From Adiantum capillus-veneris (taxonomy: Eukaryota; Streptophyta; Polypodiopsida; Polypodiales; Pteridaceae): a stretch of DNA of 64,000 bases. Position numbers and translations under genes: made by a program. The stretch is from assembly GCA_014529385.2 (NCBI GenBank), contig CM043943.1, forward strand, positions 156,918,747 through 156,982,746. The letters run 5' to 3'. Below are positions 50,201 through 62,200 of this stretch, piece by piece. Positions within the stretch are counted from its first letter, which is position 1; each line of letters opens with the position of its first letter. The notes under the pieces are model-generated. The model did not search any database. It was not told where the DNA came from and saw nothing but the letters and a program-made list of their open reading frames with translations.

Positions 50201-53200
50201 AAGGTGGCCGGCTCGGTGGTGTTCTTCCAGGAATGAAGTCAATGGTGTGGTCCTCGAGACAAGGTGGAGGTAACTCGCCTGGTAGGCCTTCTAAGAAACA
50301 GTCAGCATGTGTGTTCTTTATCCAATTCAAACATATTGTTTCTTTGTTTATCATTCAATTCTTTCGAGTAGATTTAGTAAACAAAAAGACTGGATTTCAT
50401 TAATTTCGAAATGGTCAAAGCCGATACAATAGGGACGGACTCGCCCTTCAATTTTATATCAAGTACAATTTTCTTGCCTTTGTCATTTGTCAAAGTCGCT
50501 TTCTTCGCCTGATAGTCAACCACGGCGTTGTTCTTGTGGTAACAAGAGATTCCTAGGAGGACATCACACCTTCCAAAGGCATGATATAAAAGTCCTCGTG
50601 CCCTAAATACCCTTGACAATGCAAATGAAGTTTGCCAATGACAGGTGTAATGGCAACATCCCGTCCGGGCGCCGCTATAACTGCCTTCGCCTGTGGCCCC
50701 ATCTTGTCGGGCGTAATTCCAAGTCGAGCCGCCAATTCAGGTGAAATGAAGTTGTCCTTGGCTCCTCCATCAACGAAGATGAGGGCTTCCTGATCTTTTA
50801 CTTTGCCCCTGCGCGGCAAAGTTCCACGCTTTTGTCCATCTGACTCGGGTCGGCAGTCCCCATACAATCTCGTACCAGTCTTTCTTTCATCTTGCCTTTT
50901 CTGCCACGTTCTTCTGGTGCGTTGTAGCTATCTAGCCTTTCTTGAAATTGTCCTCGCTCTGCCTTTTTATGGCACTTCGTAGAGATATGTCCTTGTTCTC
51001 CAAAGTCAAAGCACTTCTCCTCTTTGAGATATTCAATTCTCTATTCCTCAGTCAATCGGGCTCGTGCGTCCTTTTTCTGGAACTCCTTCTTTCTATTGTC
51101 ATTTGTCGAGTTCTGTCCGGTCCTCAGTGTTGAAACTTCATCAGTGGGGTAGGTCAGGTTACCCGAATGTATCGAGAATCCCCGCTTAGCATGTCCCATC
51201 AGTTGTTGTATGGACTCGGACTTCTGCTCAAGGCAGTAATCTCGGATCTCTTTGGGAAGTCCACATCAATACCGCTCGATTTGCTCCTTGAAATGACCTT
51301 CTTAAAAGAAGAGGTTGGTAGAAAAGAATCCCAAAATCTTTCACCATTAGCATCCAAAGTGTCACCCTTGGTCATCTGAAGATGGTTCCAAGCGGTTCTC
51401 ACATCGTACTCCTGAGTCAGCTCTCTTTCCAACATTTTGATTCTTGCTTCGCTTCTTGCCCTTTTTGTCCTCCTTACTTGAGTTGGAAGAGGAAGAGCTA
51501 CCTGAACTGTCAGAAGAAGAAGAAGAACTGGGTAGTCCTTCAAAACGTACATGCTTCTTCTATTTCCGTGCATTTGCAAAAGAAGATTGACGGCCCAAGT
51601 AACAAGGGTAGTCAGTCCCCTTGTTGCGCTTCTTCAATTGTTTCTTCGATGGCTTCTTCGCATCTAGAAGTAGATTGATTCGTTTTTCGACGACATCATT
51701 AAGTTCTTCTTTAGTTTACATCCTTGGGGTAGGAGGTTGCTTGAGGGCCGGTTTTATGGGGGACTCAATGGCTTTCTGCCAATGAGTATGCACTTCATCC
51801 ATCGGGTGCCGGGTCAAAACTTTGGCAAACTGTGGATCCTTTGCAAATTGGAGCATTTGCTGTGCATACTCATCAACCTGTTGCTGACGTTGCATCTCCA
51901 TAAGTTGGTACTCCTTAGGCCAAGGTGGCCCATCTTCGTGCTCTGCTAATCCACTCGAATTCTCCATACTGCCTCCCGTTCCCGAGGTGATAGGTAGAGT
52001 CGTTTGATTTTGCCTGAATCTATATGTCCGGCGAGAAAAGGGATTGGATTTCCCGGTAGAAGCGAAATCGATTGAGCTCTGATACCACTGTAACAAACTT
52101 GGACACCGCAAGTCTGGAATCTGTTGCGACATGAGAGAGAGATTTACTTAAAAGTTAAAACACTTCACAAAATTCAAACACAGTTCAAATGAGTCGACAC
52201 GGCCTGGCGTAGTTCTGTGCCTAGAGAGATTGGCCCCATAGGCTGGCGCCCCTTTCGATATTTCGTTTGTATTAACAATTGAGCAAGTACAACTGCCCTG
52301 GATCTTCTCTGCTCACCGGCTGATCAGCTCTGAATGAGCCATAGGGAGAGCATACGGTTTTATTTAAAGGCCATTGGCCTTGGAAAAGCATTTTACATGA
52401 AAATCTTAGCATCTGGTGCCAAAAGCTTTCGCACAAAGCAGTTAGCGCAATTCACGGAATTCCATACACCTGCCACGTCAACCGTCCGTACAGCCAGCCA
52501 CATCAGCTAGCCTCTACTCAAATTTTTGTTGGCCTTGTGTCCCTTTGGCCCCTCGGCAATTGGCCATAAGTTGGACCAACTTATTATTAGTTGGTCATGC
52601 CACGTGAGCAGTTTGTGACCTATTTGTTGCAACTTGTCTTAAGGAGCTACTACATGGGTGGAGGTTAGGAGTTGAGTGTTATCTAATTGATTTAGAGAAA
52701 GTTGAAGTTAGATTGGCTTTGACGTTGACTAGATGTACAAGCAGTGTGCTTTGGGCAATCCTTGTTGTAATGGTCCTTTGCATAAAGGCAATGTCGGCAT
52801 GGTGGAGACCCTTCAGCTTTAATAGTGCCCATACTCATCACATTTGTAGAGAATGTGGAAGGGGTGGTTGTTGTGTTTGCTTAGGGATGAGTCAACACTC
52901 TAAGGTACCAAAGGTGTTCTAGCATGGTAAATTCTCAAAAGTGGAAACGTACCTTGCATAGCTTGCATAGGAGGTCTTCAACAAAGGCTGTAGGTGACTT
53001 GGGTGACCATAGCGAGAAACCATATTTGATGTAGGAGCCAATCCTTGCTAAAGAGTAGGAGCAAGGCTTTGCTATAGATGTTAGAGCCCCTTGAGGTAGT
53101 AGAAGTCCTTGTCCTCGTGTCCACCTTTCTCACAGAAGTGGCAAGAAGCTCTAAGGGGCATTCTTGGGAAGGATGTTCTGGAGAACCACATGAGCTGCAT

Positions 53201-56200
53201 TGGACTAAAGCCTTCGACTCTTGTTGTAATTTGAGGTCTTCAAGCTCCTTTTTGAGCTCGTAAGGGTAGTCACTGGTCAGTCCCCTTGTTGTGCTTCTTC
53301 AATCGTTTCTTCGATGGCTTCTTCGTGTCTAGTAGTTGATTGATTCGTTTTTCGATGATTCGTTTTTCGACGAAATCATTAAGTTCTTCTTCAGTTTATA
53401 TCCTTGGGGTAGGAGGTTGCTTGAGGGCCAGTTTTATGGGTGACTCAATGGCTTTCTGCCAATGAGTATGCACTTCATCCATCGGGTGCCGGGTCAAAAA
53501 TTTGGCAAACTGTGGATCCTTTGCAAATTGGAGCATCTGCTGTGCATACTCATCAACCTGTTGTTGACGTTGCATCTCCATAAGTTGGTACTCCGTAGGC
53601 CAAGGTGGCCCATCCTCGTGCTCTGCTAATCCACTCGAATTATCCATACTGCCTCCCGTTCCCGAGGTGACAGGTAGAGTCGTCTGATTCTTGCCTGAAT
53701 CCATATGTGCCGCGAGAAAAGGGATCGGATTTCCCGGTAGAAGCGAAATTGATTGAGCTCTGATACCACTGCAACAAACTTTGACACCCCAAGTCTGGAA
53801 TCTGCACGACATGAGAGAGAGATTTATTTAAAACACTTCACAAAATTCAAACACAGTTCAAATGAGTCGACACGGCCTGGCGTAGTTCTGCGCCTAGAGA
53901 GATTGGCCCCATAGGCTGGTGCCCCTTTCGGTATTTCGTTTGTATTAACAATTGAGCAAGTACAACTGCCCTGGATCTTCTCTGCTCACCGGCTGATCAG
54001 CTTTGAATGAGCCATAGGGAGAGCATACGGTTTTATTTAAAGGCCATTGGCCTTGGAAAAGCATTTTACATGAAAAGCTTAGCATCTGGTGCCAAAAGCT
54101 TTCGCACAAAGCAGTCAGCCCAATTCACGGAATTCCATACACCTGCCACGTCAGTCGTCCATACAGCCAGCCTCTACGCAAATTTTTATTGGCCTTGTGT
54201 CCCTTTTGCCCCTCAGCAATTGGCCATAAATTGGAACAACTTATTATTAGTTGGTCATGCCACGTGAGCAGTTTGTGACATTCTATTTGTTGCAACTTGT
54301 CTTAAGGAGCTACTACATGGGTGGAGGGTGGAGTTGAGAGTTATCTGATTGATTTAGAGAAAGTTGAAGTTAGATTGGCTCTGACCTTGACTAGATGTAC
54401 AAGCACTGTGCTTTGGGCAATCCTTATTGTAATGGTTCTTTGCATAAAGGCAATGTCGGCATGGTGGAGACCCTTCAAGAAGAAGACCTTGCTTTGATAG
54501 TGCCCATACTCATCACATTTGTAGAGAATGTGGAAGGGGTGGTTGTTGTGTTTCCTTAGAAATGAGTCAACACTCTAATGTACTAGAGCTGTTCTAGCAT
54601 GGTAAATTTTTGAAAGTGGAAATGTACCTTGCATAGATTGCATAGGAGGTCTTCAACAAAGGCTGTAGGTGACTTGGGTGACCATAGGGAGAAACCATAT
54701 TTGATGTAGGAGCCAATCCTTGCTAAAGAGTAGGAGCAAGGCTTTGCTATAGATGTTAGAGCCCCTTGAGGTAGTAGAAGTCCTTGTCCTCGTGTCCACC
54801 TTTCTCACAGAAGTGGCAAGAAGCTCTAAGGGGCATTCTTGGGAAGGATGTTATGGAGAATCACACGAGCTGCACTAGACTAAAGCCTTCGACTCTTCTT
54901 GTGCTTGAGGTCTTCAAGCTCCTTTTTGAGCTCCTCCAAAGCTTTTTGTTGTGGAGACTTATTTTTCTGAATATAGATAGATTTTTCCTTTTAAAGAGCC
55001 CGTTGCACCTTTAGTGCCTCTAGTTCCTTGCGTAAAGGAACCAAAGGGTCGGATGCACTTTCCAAATTAGTTGAAACGGAACTGATGCCAAGAGGATCTC
55101 TGAGCAGCCTCCTTGCTCCACCAATTCTAGTGGCTGCAGCAACAAACTCGTCCTATATAGCGCCAAGTTTGAGGGTCTCCAAAGAAAGCCCCTGTCACTC
55201 TGTCACCCACCTGGGTCCACTGCGCTGCCCGTCGATGAAAAGCAAACTCATGTCGTCTCTCCTCTATACTGGCAAGCTCCTAGCGAGCCCGCTGCAAGTG
55301 CTGCTTCAACTAGGGATTGTTTGGATGTTGCTCCTGCATCCTCTGCAAGGAAGCAACGCCTCGGCGGAGACGCAGCTCCTCCTCTCGTGCTGGAGCCAGG
55401 CGCGGGCAGTAGACTCCTGGAGAAACAGCCAACTAAGCTGAGCAAGTCCAGAGGCCACTTTGTCAGCAAGAGAGTCCTGCATGTCTAAACCCTTTGTCTA
55501 AAGAGCCTCCACTCGCTCTCTAAGCGCAGGGTCCAGCAAGACCCTCTCTGGGATGCGTAGCATCGTGCTCCCCCTCCTTTGTCTATCTGTTACTGTGAGG
55601 ATCACTAGTGCATGGTTCGAAAAGAAAGTCCCAGTCATAATGCAAACTCTCTCACCCAAGTGTCACAGAAGTGGTCACTAGTGTAGAAGCGATCTATCCG
55701 AGATAGATTCACTTCTTCCACTCTGCGGTCCGAACGAGAGAAGGCGAGGCTGTCTGGGGACCTCACAAAGCTGGAATGCTGCTACACAGCTAAAACCCGC
55801 AGTCATACAAAACATCTCCCAAGCTGCCAACTCAACTCCATGCACAGTAGTATGGCTACCTCTAATCCTTGTTGGGATATAGGCGCCTATGTCTTGCCCG
55901 GCCGCCCAGAGTCTGGGCGCCCACTGACTTGTATACCTTATACATAGCATAAGTGTATAGGGGACTGCTCACTCTTTGAGTCTCCCCACCCACATCGTGT
56001 GTGTCTCCTTCTCTCTCTCTCTCTCACTCTCCGTCTGTGGTGCTCCCCGATCCCCTTCAATTGGTATCAGAGCTATGGTGACCGCGGAGAGCACGACGGC
56101 TTTGAGAGCTTCGAGGCGATAGCTCGCTCGCTCTCGACGGTGAAGTTCAATCGCGGAGTTTCACGGAGAGAGATTTTAGCTTGAGGAGCATTGTCTTTGG

Positions 56201-59200
56201 AGCTTAGGAGCTTGGTGTCGTCAAGCTTGGTCGAGGAGGCGGTTGCGGCTTCCTTGGTGAGAGGAGCTTTTGAGCTCAGTGGAGCTCGTTAGAGAAGTGC
56301 TCGGCGGAGGAGAGCTTGACATTCAAGTGCTTGGATGCTGTTGTGGTAGAGCTCTTGCGTTGGAGCTTGCATTGAGAGGACATTGCATCACGCAGAGTGG
56401 AGCAGGAGCAGGTTCAAGACTGTGTGCAGCTCGTTTTTGCCATTTTCGGGCTCTAAAACGCAGTTTTTTGCATAGCTCCGTCATACAGAGTTAGATCTAC
56501 ATGATCCAGGAGTCTAGGTGAGGGTTTTGGCACGCTCCGGACGCGATGGTGATGTCTATTTGTTGAAATTCTGCTTTGAATTACAGCAGGTACAGCAGCA
56601 GGTTTATTTGTGCACTTTCGGGTCCCAAAAAAACTGTTTTTGGTATATCTCACACACACGGAGTATCTTCTGCAGCAACCAGCAAATTCATAGGTGTACA
56701 CAAGTTTTTGGATATACATTTGTCCAGAGAGCCACTCATGCGAGAGTGAGCTATGTTGCCATGGTCTTGGCGGTTTATGTATGCCATATATAGATTTGTG
56801 TATTTGTTTATGGCTGAGATTATTTGAGTAGTACTCCGGCAAGAGCGGGTATGCTCATATGTATGACTTTGTGAGGTGATTCTGGTCGAGTTTATTCCCG
56901 GATTGGCCATTGTGGCATATATTATTGTCTCTTTGAGGTTTACTGTTGAGATTTTGCTCCAGTTACAAAGGAGACTCTGTCAAAATTTTGTCAGATATTT
57001 ATGCGCGATTGAGTCATATTGACTTGTGATTTTGTGCAAGGTTTTGCACGGTTATTGGTGCAACTTTGCATCAGATTTTACAGCCATATTTGCAAACTTT
57101 TATTGATGCGATTCGAGCCAGTTTAGGGCTGATTTGGTTGACATTTGCTACTCATTGTTGGTTGCTCTTTTGAGAGCATTATGGCTGATTTTTCATTTGA
57201 CTTCCAGCGTTATGGTCTGACACAGTTCGATGATGTAGATTTTTTTGCTTGGAAGGAGCATATGCTTGTTGCATTGGCGGATTTGGGGCAGGATAAACCC
57301 TTGTGTGGTTTATCGGCGAAGCCCAAGTCTATGCGTGATGATGATTGGCAGGATCTTGATGAGTTAGCAATGTCTACGATTCGTTTGCATCTGGTTGAGT
57401 CTGTTGACTGGCAAGTCTCGAGGGAGACTATAACTCATGCTTTATGGCAGAGTTTACATGCTATGTACGCGACATCCATGTCTACAGGGGAGTCTAGTCC
57501 CACTTCTATGTCCATGGGAGAGATTGGTCCCACACGCAATTCTCGACGGCATAGAGACTTGACATGTTGGCATTGTGGACATAGAGGGCACATTAGACGT
57601 CGATGTTTTAGGCGTTTGAGACAACGGAGGCGACAGATGCGTGATGCAGATTTGGGCATGACAGATGCTAGTGAGATCAGTATGGTGGTTACTCAGTATG
57701 ATTGTGACGGCGATGTCACATTTACATCTAGCTTGTCTTCAGACGATCTTATGTCTACGGATTGCATATCGGATTGCACATTGTCTTCACATTGGTTACT
57801 AGATTCAGATGCTACTTTCCATATCACGTCGCATCGTGAGTGGTTTAGCACGTTTTCTAGTGGGAGACTTGGTTGTGTGCACATGGCTGATGGTGCTGTG
57901 TATGACATTGAGGGTGCAGGAGACATGTTTCTCCTTGCCCATTGGTATGAGATTTACCCTACGTCATGTGCGTTATGTGCCAGATCTGAGACGGAATTTG
58001 ATCTCAGTCAGACAGTTACGGGATAGTGGATGTCAGATTTCGTTACGAGAGCGAGATTTTGTGATGCATTTGGGTTCGCTAGTGATTGCGAGAGGTGCCA
58101 AGAGTGATACAGGTTACCCATTGCATCTGGATCACGCGAGAGACGGTGTTGTCTCTGTGATCATGCAGCCAAGTAGAGAGCGAGAGAGCAGGCGAGTCTC
58201 TTTTGCTCATGGGTTGCAGGGTACTTTGCATGGAGTGCAGAGTAGTGAGCTCGTTGTGCACACAGTTGGGGCACGACTTGAGCAGTCACACAGAGAGGTG
58301 ACAGAGTCAGACATGCATGCTTTGCTAGTGGCTGAGCAAAGCAGAGAGTCAGTTGTGCGAGATACTTCTATGCAGGATAGACAGGTAGAGCGGTCTTGCT
58401 CTAGTGAGTCACGACAGGAGATCGTTGTGCAAGAGTCTATGCATACGGAGTTAGAGCATGAGAGCTCTAGTGAGTCACAACAGATTGAGTGGTCATGTTT
58501 GCAGTGGATGATTGCAGAGGAGACTGAGATGTCAGCGATTATGCAGTCATTCCTTTCTATGCTCGACAGTGAGCATGGGGATATAGTTGTGCAGGATATG
58601 TCTTCCAGCAGACATCTAGAGCAGCTGGTTTGCTCTGAGGTTGCACGACAGGTTGATGCGTCTTTTGTGGACAGTCAGGAGATGCATGTGGCTGACACGG
58701 CTTGTCAGTCAGAGATGCCTATTGCCAGGGATATATATGTTGATGCATGCTCCGTAGAGCTATCAGGGCCCGCTAGCATTGCATCGGCATTCGGTGGTCT
58801 CATGTATGAGATGCTGATCTTGAGACCGGATATCGCAGCTGCAGTGGGAGCATTTGCAGTTGGGGTTGTCAGTCGTTTGTTGACTGATGATGGCATAGTG
58901 CACGAGGGAGATATACAGGTATTGCGTACATACTTGCAGTACGTGTGCGGTACGTCTGGTGGTGTATGGACTTACACGGGAGCAGGACAGCCGGATGCAC
59001 ACGATCACAGCCAACCAGTGGGCATCGGTTGAGAGCGGTTTTCTCTCACCTTTTGTAGTCTTTAGACTAGGTTCCCTTGCTTAAAGGCACAGTCGACTTT
59101 AAGTGGGAGGTTGTTGGAGTATAGGCGCCTATGCCTTGCCCGGCCGCCCAGAGTCTGGGTGCCCACTGACTTGTATACCTTATACATAGCATAAGTGTAT

Positions 59201-62200
59201 AGGGGGCTGCTCACTCTTTGAGTCTCCCCACCCACATCGTGTGTGTCTCCTTCTCTCTCTCTCTCACTCTCCGTCTGTGGTGCTCCCCGATCCCCGTCAA
59301 TCCTGTCAGAGGGGTCCTCCAACATGTTGAAGTCACCCCCAATGCACCATTGCTCTGCTTGCGGCAGAGACTGAACAATCTGAGACCAAAACTCTGCATG
59401 TGCATTCACCACATTGGACGCATAGATGTTCAAGAAGCCCACGAGGCAACCCTGAACCTGCATAGTGATCCACTGAGCCCTGCCTGGCACAATGATCCCT
59501 CTGCCCACAATAGACTCTTGCAAAGAATCCGCACTAGTCATACATACCTCTCCGTGGATGCCTTCATGTCCAAATGTAGCTGAGCAAAACGTCTTATAGC
59601 GACCACGCAAAATCTGACCACACCGTCTAATGCGACTCACAAAGATGATGCTCCTGTAGCATAAGAATGTCAATCTCACCACCCACAAGGCATCTTTAGA
59701 GCTCCTGACGCAGCCGACCCCTCTGACGCTGAAACTGGGGCCCACCTAATCCCTGCACATTCCATGAGACGATCCTCATGGGGAGCAAGAGAGAATTGAT
59801 GTTGCAGCAGCAACTAACCGTGCTATCTTCGAGGCAGGCTTGGATGGGGAGTAATCCGCATCCGAGCGTCCCCGAGATAGGCGTGACTGCAGAGAGTGTC
59901 TAGCCCAAGCTCAAGTAGAACGAGCTGTGCGCAAAGCAACCTCCTCTGTCCAGGAGTCCTCATGTATGTGTACATAACATGGCGGGCTCTGCATGTTAGC
60001 AAAGAAGTGAACCACAATGTGTCTACATTCTCTTGAGTCTGGAGGTGTCACAGAAACTTTGGCCAAATGCCACAGAGTCTGAACCAAGTTTGTAACCCCT
60101 AGGTCTCCCATGTGATGAGAGAACTCTAGGGCTTGTGTCCCTAGCCACTCCAACACTTATCAAGAGTCCACTCAGATTGGTCCCTGGTGCATAGGGGAAA
60201 AGAGAAGCCAACCGCCGAGTCCAAGGCCTCTATCCCTCTAGCTGCAAGGAACAATACATGAACTCTGAAGCAAGCTGCCTCAAGGTTTGGTGAGGGGTCG
60301 CTAAGAAACCGTGTAAAGTTATAGGCAAAGAAATCCTAACGACGTCGAATATCGAAACTCCTCAGACCACGAGAAAGTGCTGCAAAGGGGGAAGTCTGCA
60401 CTAGAAGAGGGGGTTGCAAGAAAGGTTGTCCCTCTCTCGCCAAGCGACTTGTGGCAAAAGCGCTCCCAAGAGATCTCCTAGCAGCTGAGGAAGTCTTGCC
60501 CCCTAGGACGGCTGCGGAGATGGAGACGAAGGAGAAGTGGGAGCTGGAAGGCTCGAGGGAGAAGGGGGGCGTGGGGGAGTGGCAGAGGGAGGAGGGCGAG
60601 ATAGAGAGGCAGAGGGAGGAGGTGGAGGTGGAGGGGCGGAAGAGGGAAACTCGGGGGAAGGAGGGGATGTCGAGGGTCAGGCTGAGGTGGAGGCTGGAGC
60701 AAGGACCTTGTCCTGCTGTGAAGAGGGTCGAATTGGTTCCGTGTGGGAACCCACTGCTGATGGGCAGGAGCCTTGGGACCACTCTGAGTGCCAGGCTGGT
60801 GCGGTGGCCCCTGCCGACGTCGACCACGAACCTGCTGTCAACCCTCCTCCGCTGGAGCCCCAGGCTCGGAGGGTGGCTCTACCTGCATACTCTGTGACTC
60901 TGACTGCTGCTGCTGGCCAGCCCTTGAAGGCTGGGACTGGGCCTGTGGTGTAGGTTGGGGTCTCCTCCATGGATAGGCCTTCGCAAGATGGCCCATCTAT
61001 CGACAAACGAAACACTGATTCGGGAGGCCCGAATACTGTATGCTCTGTTGGAACCAACCACCGCTCACCCGAGGTAGTAGGATGACCTTCGGGAGAGTGT
61101 GGGTGTCCCGAACCAAAACACGTACTGTGGGAATGCCGGGTGCCTTGGCAACTACGGAGGCTACCGTGCGAGGTGTCTCCAGGATAGTCCCAATCACTGA
61201 GCCTATTCTGGAAAGGAGCGGAAGGTACTCCCTCCTCAGGCCGAGGAAGCAGACTGAGATGGGCAGTTTTGCCTCCTCGACAAGAACGTCGGTAGCTGTG
61301 TCGAAACCGTGGTGCCACTGTCGAAAGTGTGCTCGAACTGTACGGATGGCCAGGGAGTTCATGGCAATGACCTTGGACGCCATCTGAGGAGTCTCAAACT
61401 CTATCTGATAGTAGCCTCGTCCGAGAAGCTAAACATCAAGGATCTTGCCCACCTCTGCGAGAAGGCGGGCCTAAAGGAGATCGCGTACCTCCCCTCTGCT
61501 AGGGCTGGTGCCGAGAATCTTGCAGATAACAAAGGTGTCTTAAAGGCATGCCACCTCTGCCTCTAAGCTCGCTTGCTCTGTCGGCGAAAGAGCAAGTCGG
61601 ATGGTGGGTTTTGCGGGTTCGGGCGAGGGGACTGTAGTGGAGTCCCTCTGAGGTGGAGCAGAATCCTCCATATATGTCTGTTGCTAAGAAGGTGGTTGTG
61701 GGCGTCACTGAATGCGAGATGAATCGAATGAGCAGGGCGGTTGACGACGTGAAGAGGGAGAAGGGGACGGTTGAGCAAAGTGATGAGAGTGTACGGATGC
61801 CCAAGGGCAGTTGCTTATACACCATCACACCGCATAGGAGGGTGATACAAGACATCAGAGCCACCCACAAGAGACACCTCCAAGGGAGATGGCAGCGGAG
61901 CTGTTGACCTTGACGAGGTCATGCAAGTACTTGAAAAGGGCCCTGCTATGGACACCATTCTATAAAGTTAACAACCCCGCCCCCCTCCCCACCCCCCCAC
62001 CCTTTCCCATTTTTTCTCTATATTATTGTAGGATGGAGCTGATTAGGATTGCATTTTGATGCCGATATACTCTCTCAGGCATACAAATATGCATTGAGCA
62101 CCATAGTAAGTAGAGCTCCATCTAGATCTTATGTGCTTACCCTACACTATTTTATGCCTTGTATACCACACACATATGCATCCATAGTCTGTGTCCTAGA

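Larger units (their letters stand above)
46516..52619 (-). mobile_element. Gypsy-B, decayed chromovirus
   Basis: The left LTR (46516-47013) is truncated at its outer end and the right LTR (52089-52619) is complete. There is an iMet-type primer-binding site at 52076-52087 and a polypurine tract at 47014-47027. On the minus strand it carries gag, CCHC remnant, protease, RT, RNase H remnant, integrase and chromodomain remnant. Many stops and frameshifts make it much older than Gypsy-A. No target duplication is visible, as expected with one LTR end lost. Confidence 0.85.
51606..54945. repeat. Tandem duplication, two units of about 1.67 kb
   Basis: Unit 1 (about 51606-53272) and unit 2 (about 53273-54945) share, in order, the gag N-terminus of Gypsy-B, its primer-binding site, its LTR and an antisense Gypsy-C gag fragment. 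Offsets between matching landmarks are 1,680, 1,664 and 1,674 bases, so only small indels separate them. AAGGGTAGTCA occurs at both the unit 1 start and the junction near 53262. Confidence 0.88.
55870..59299 (+). mobile_element. Non-autonomous Ty1/copia element (3,430 bp)
   Basis: Complete by structure: LTRs 55870-56059 and 59112-59299 with TG...CA ends, primer-binding site TGGTATCAGAGC (56062-56073, initiator tRNA-Met), polypurine tract (59098-59111) and a 5-base target duplication. Inside are a 1.1-kb leader, gag with CCHC knuckle, protease, a short pre-integrase piece, a Ser/Glu-rich stretch and a remnant of the sequence just before RNase H. Integrase, RT and RNase H are missing. LTRs are nearly identical, so it moved recently, presumably with proteins from a relative. 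Confidence 0.93.
55160..61960 (-). mobile_element. LINE-A copy 2, with ORF1, split by a copia element
   Basis: Minus strand: ORF1 (about 61890-60340), leader, endonuclease (59779-59305, then 55869-55600 beyond the copia insertion) and ORF2 linker (55600-55176). The RT and 3' end are missing: the element stops against Gypsy-C gag at about 55160, which points to a later deletion or recombination. Sequence is collinear with copy 1 (for example GATCTATCCG, GAGGCTGTCTGGG). Confidence 0.8.

Noticed and set aside
56270-56910. Frames within the copia leader considered as a gag extension
   Set aside because: No similarity to copia gag, which starts clearly at 57181; they end in stops without continuity.
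60451-60953. Long + strand Glu/Gly/Arg-rich frames
   Set aside because: They are antisense to the proline/leucine-rich tail of LINE-A ORF1. The bias comes from that strand's composition.
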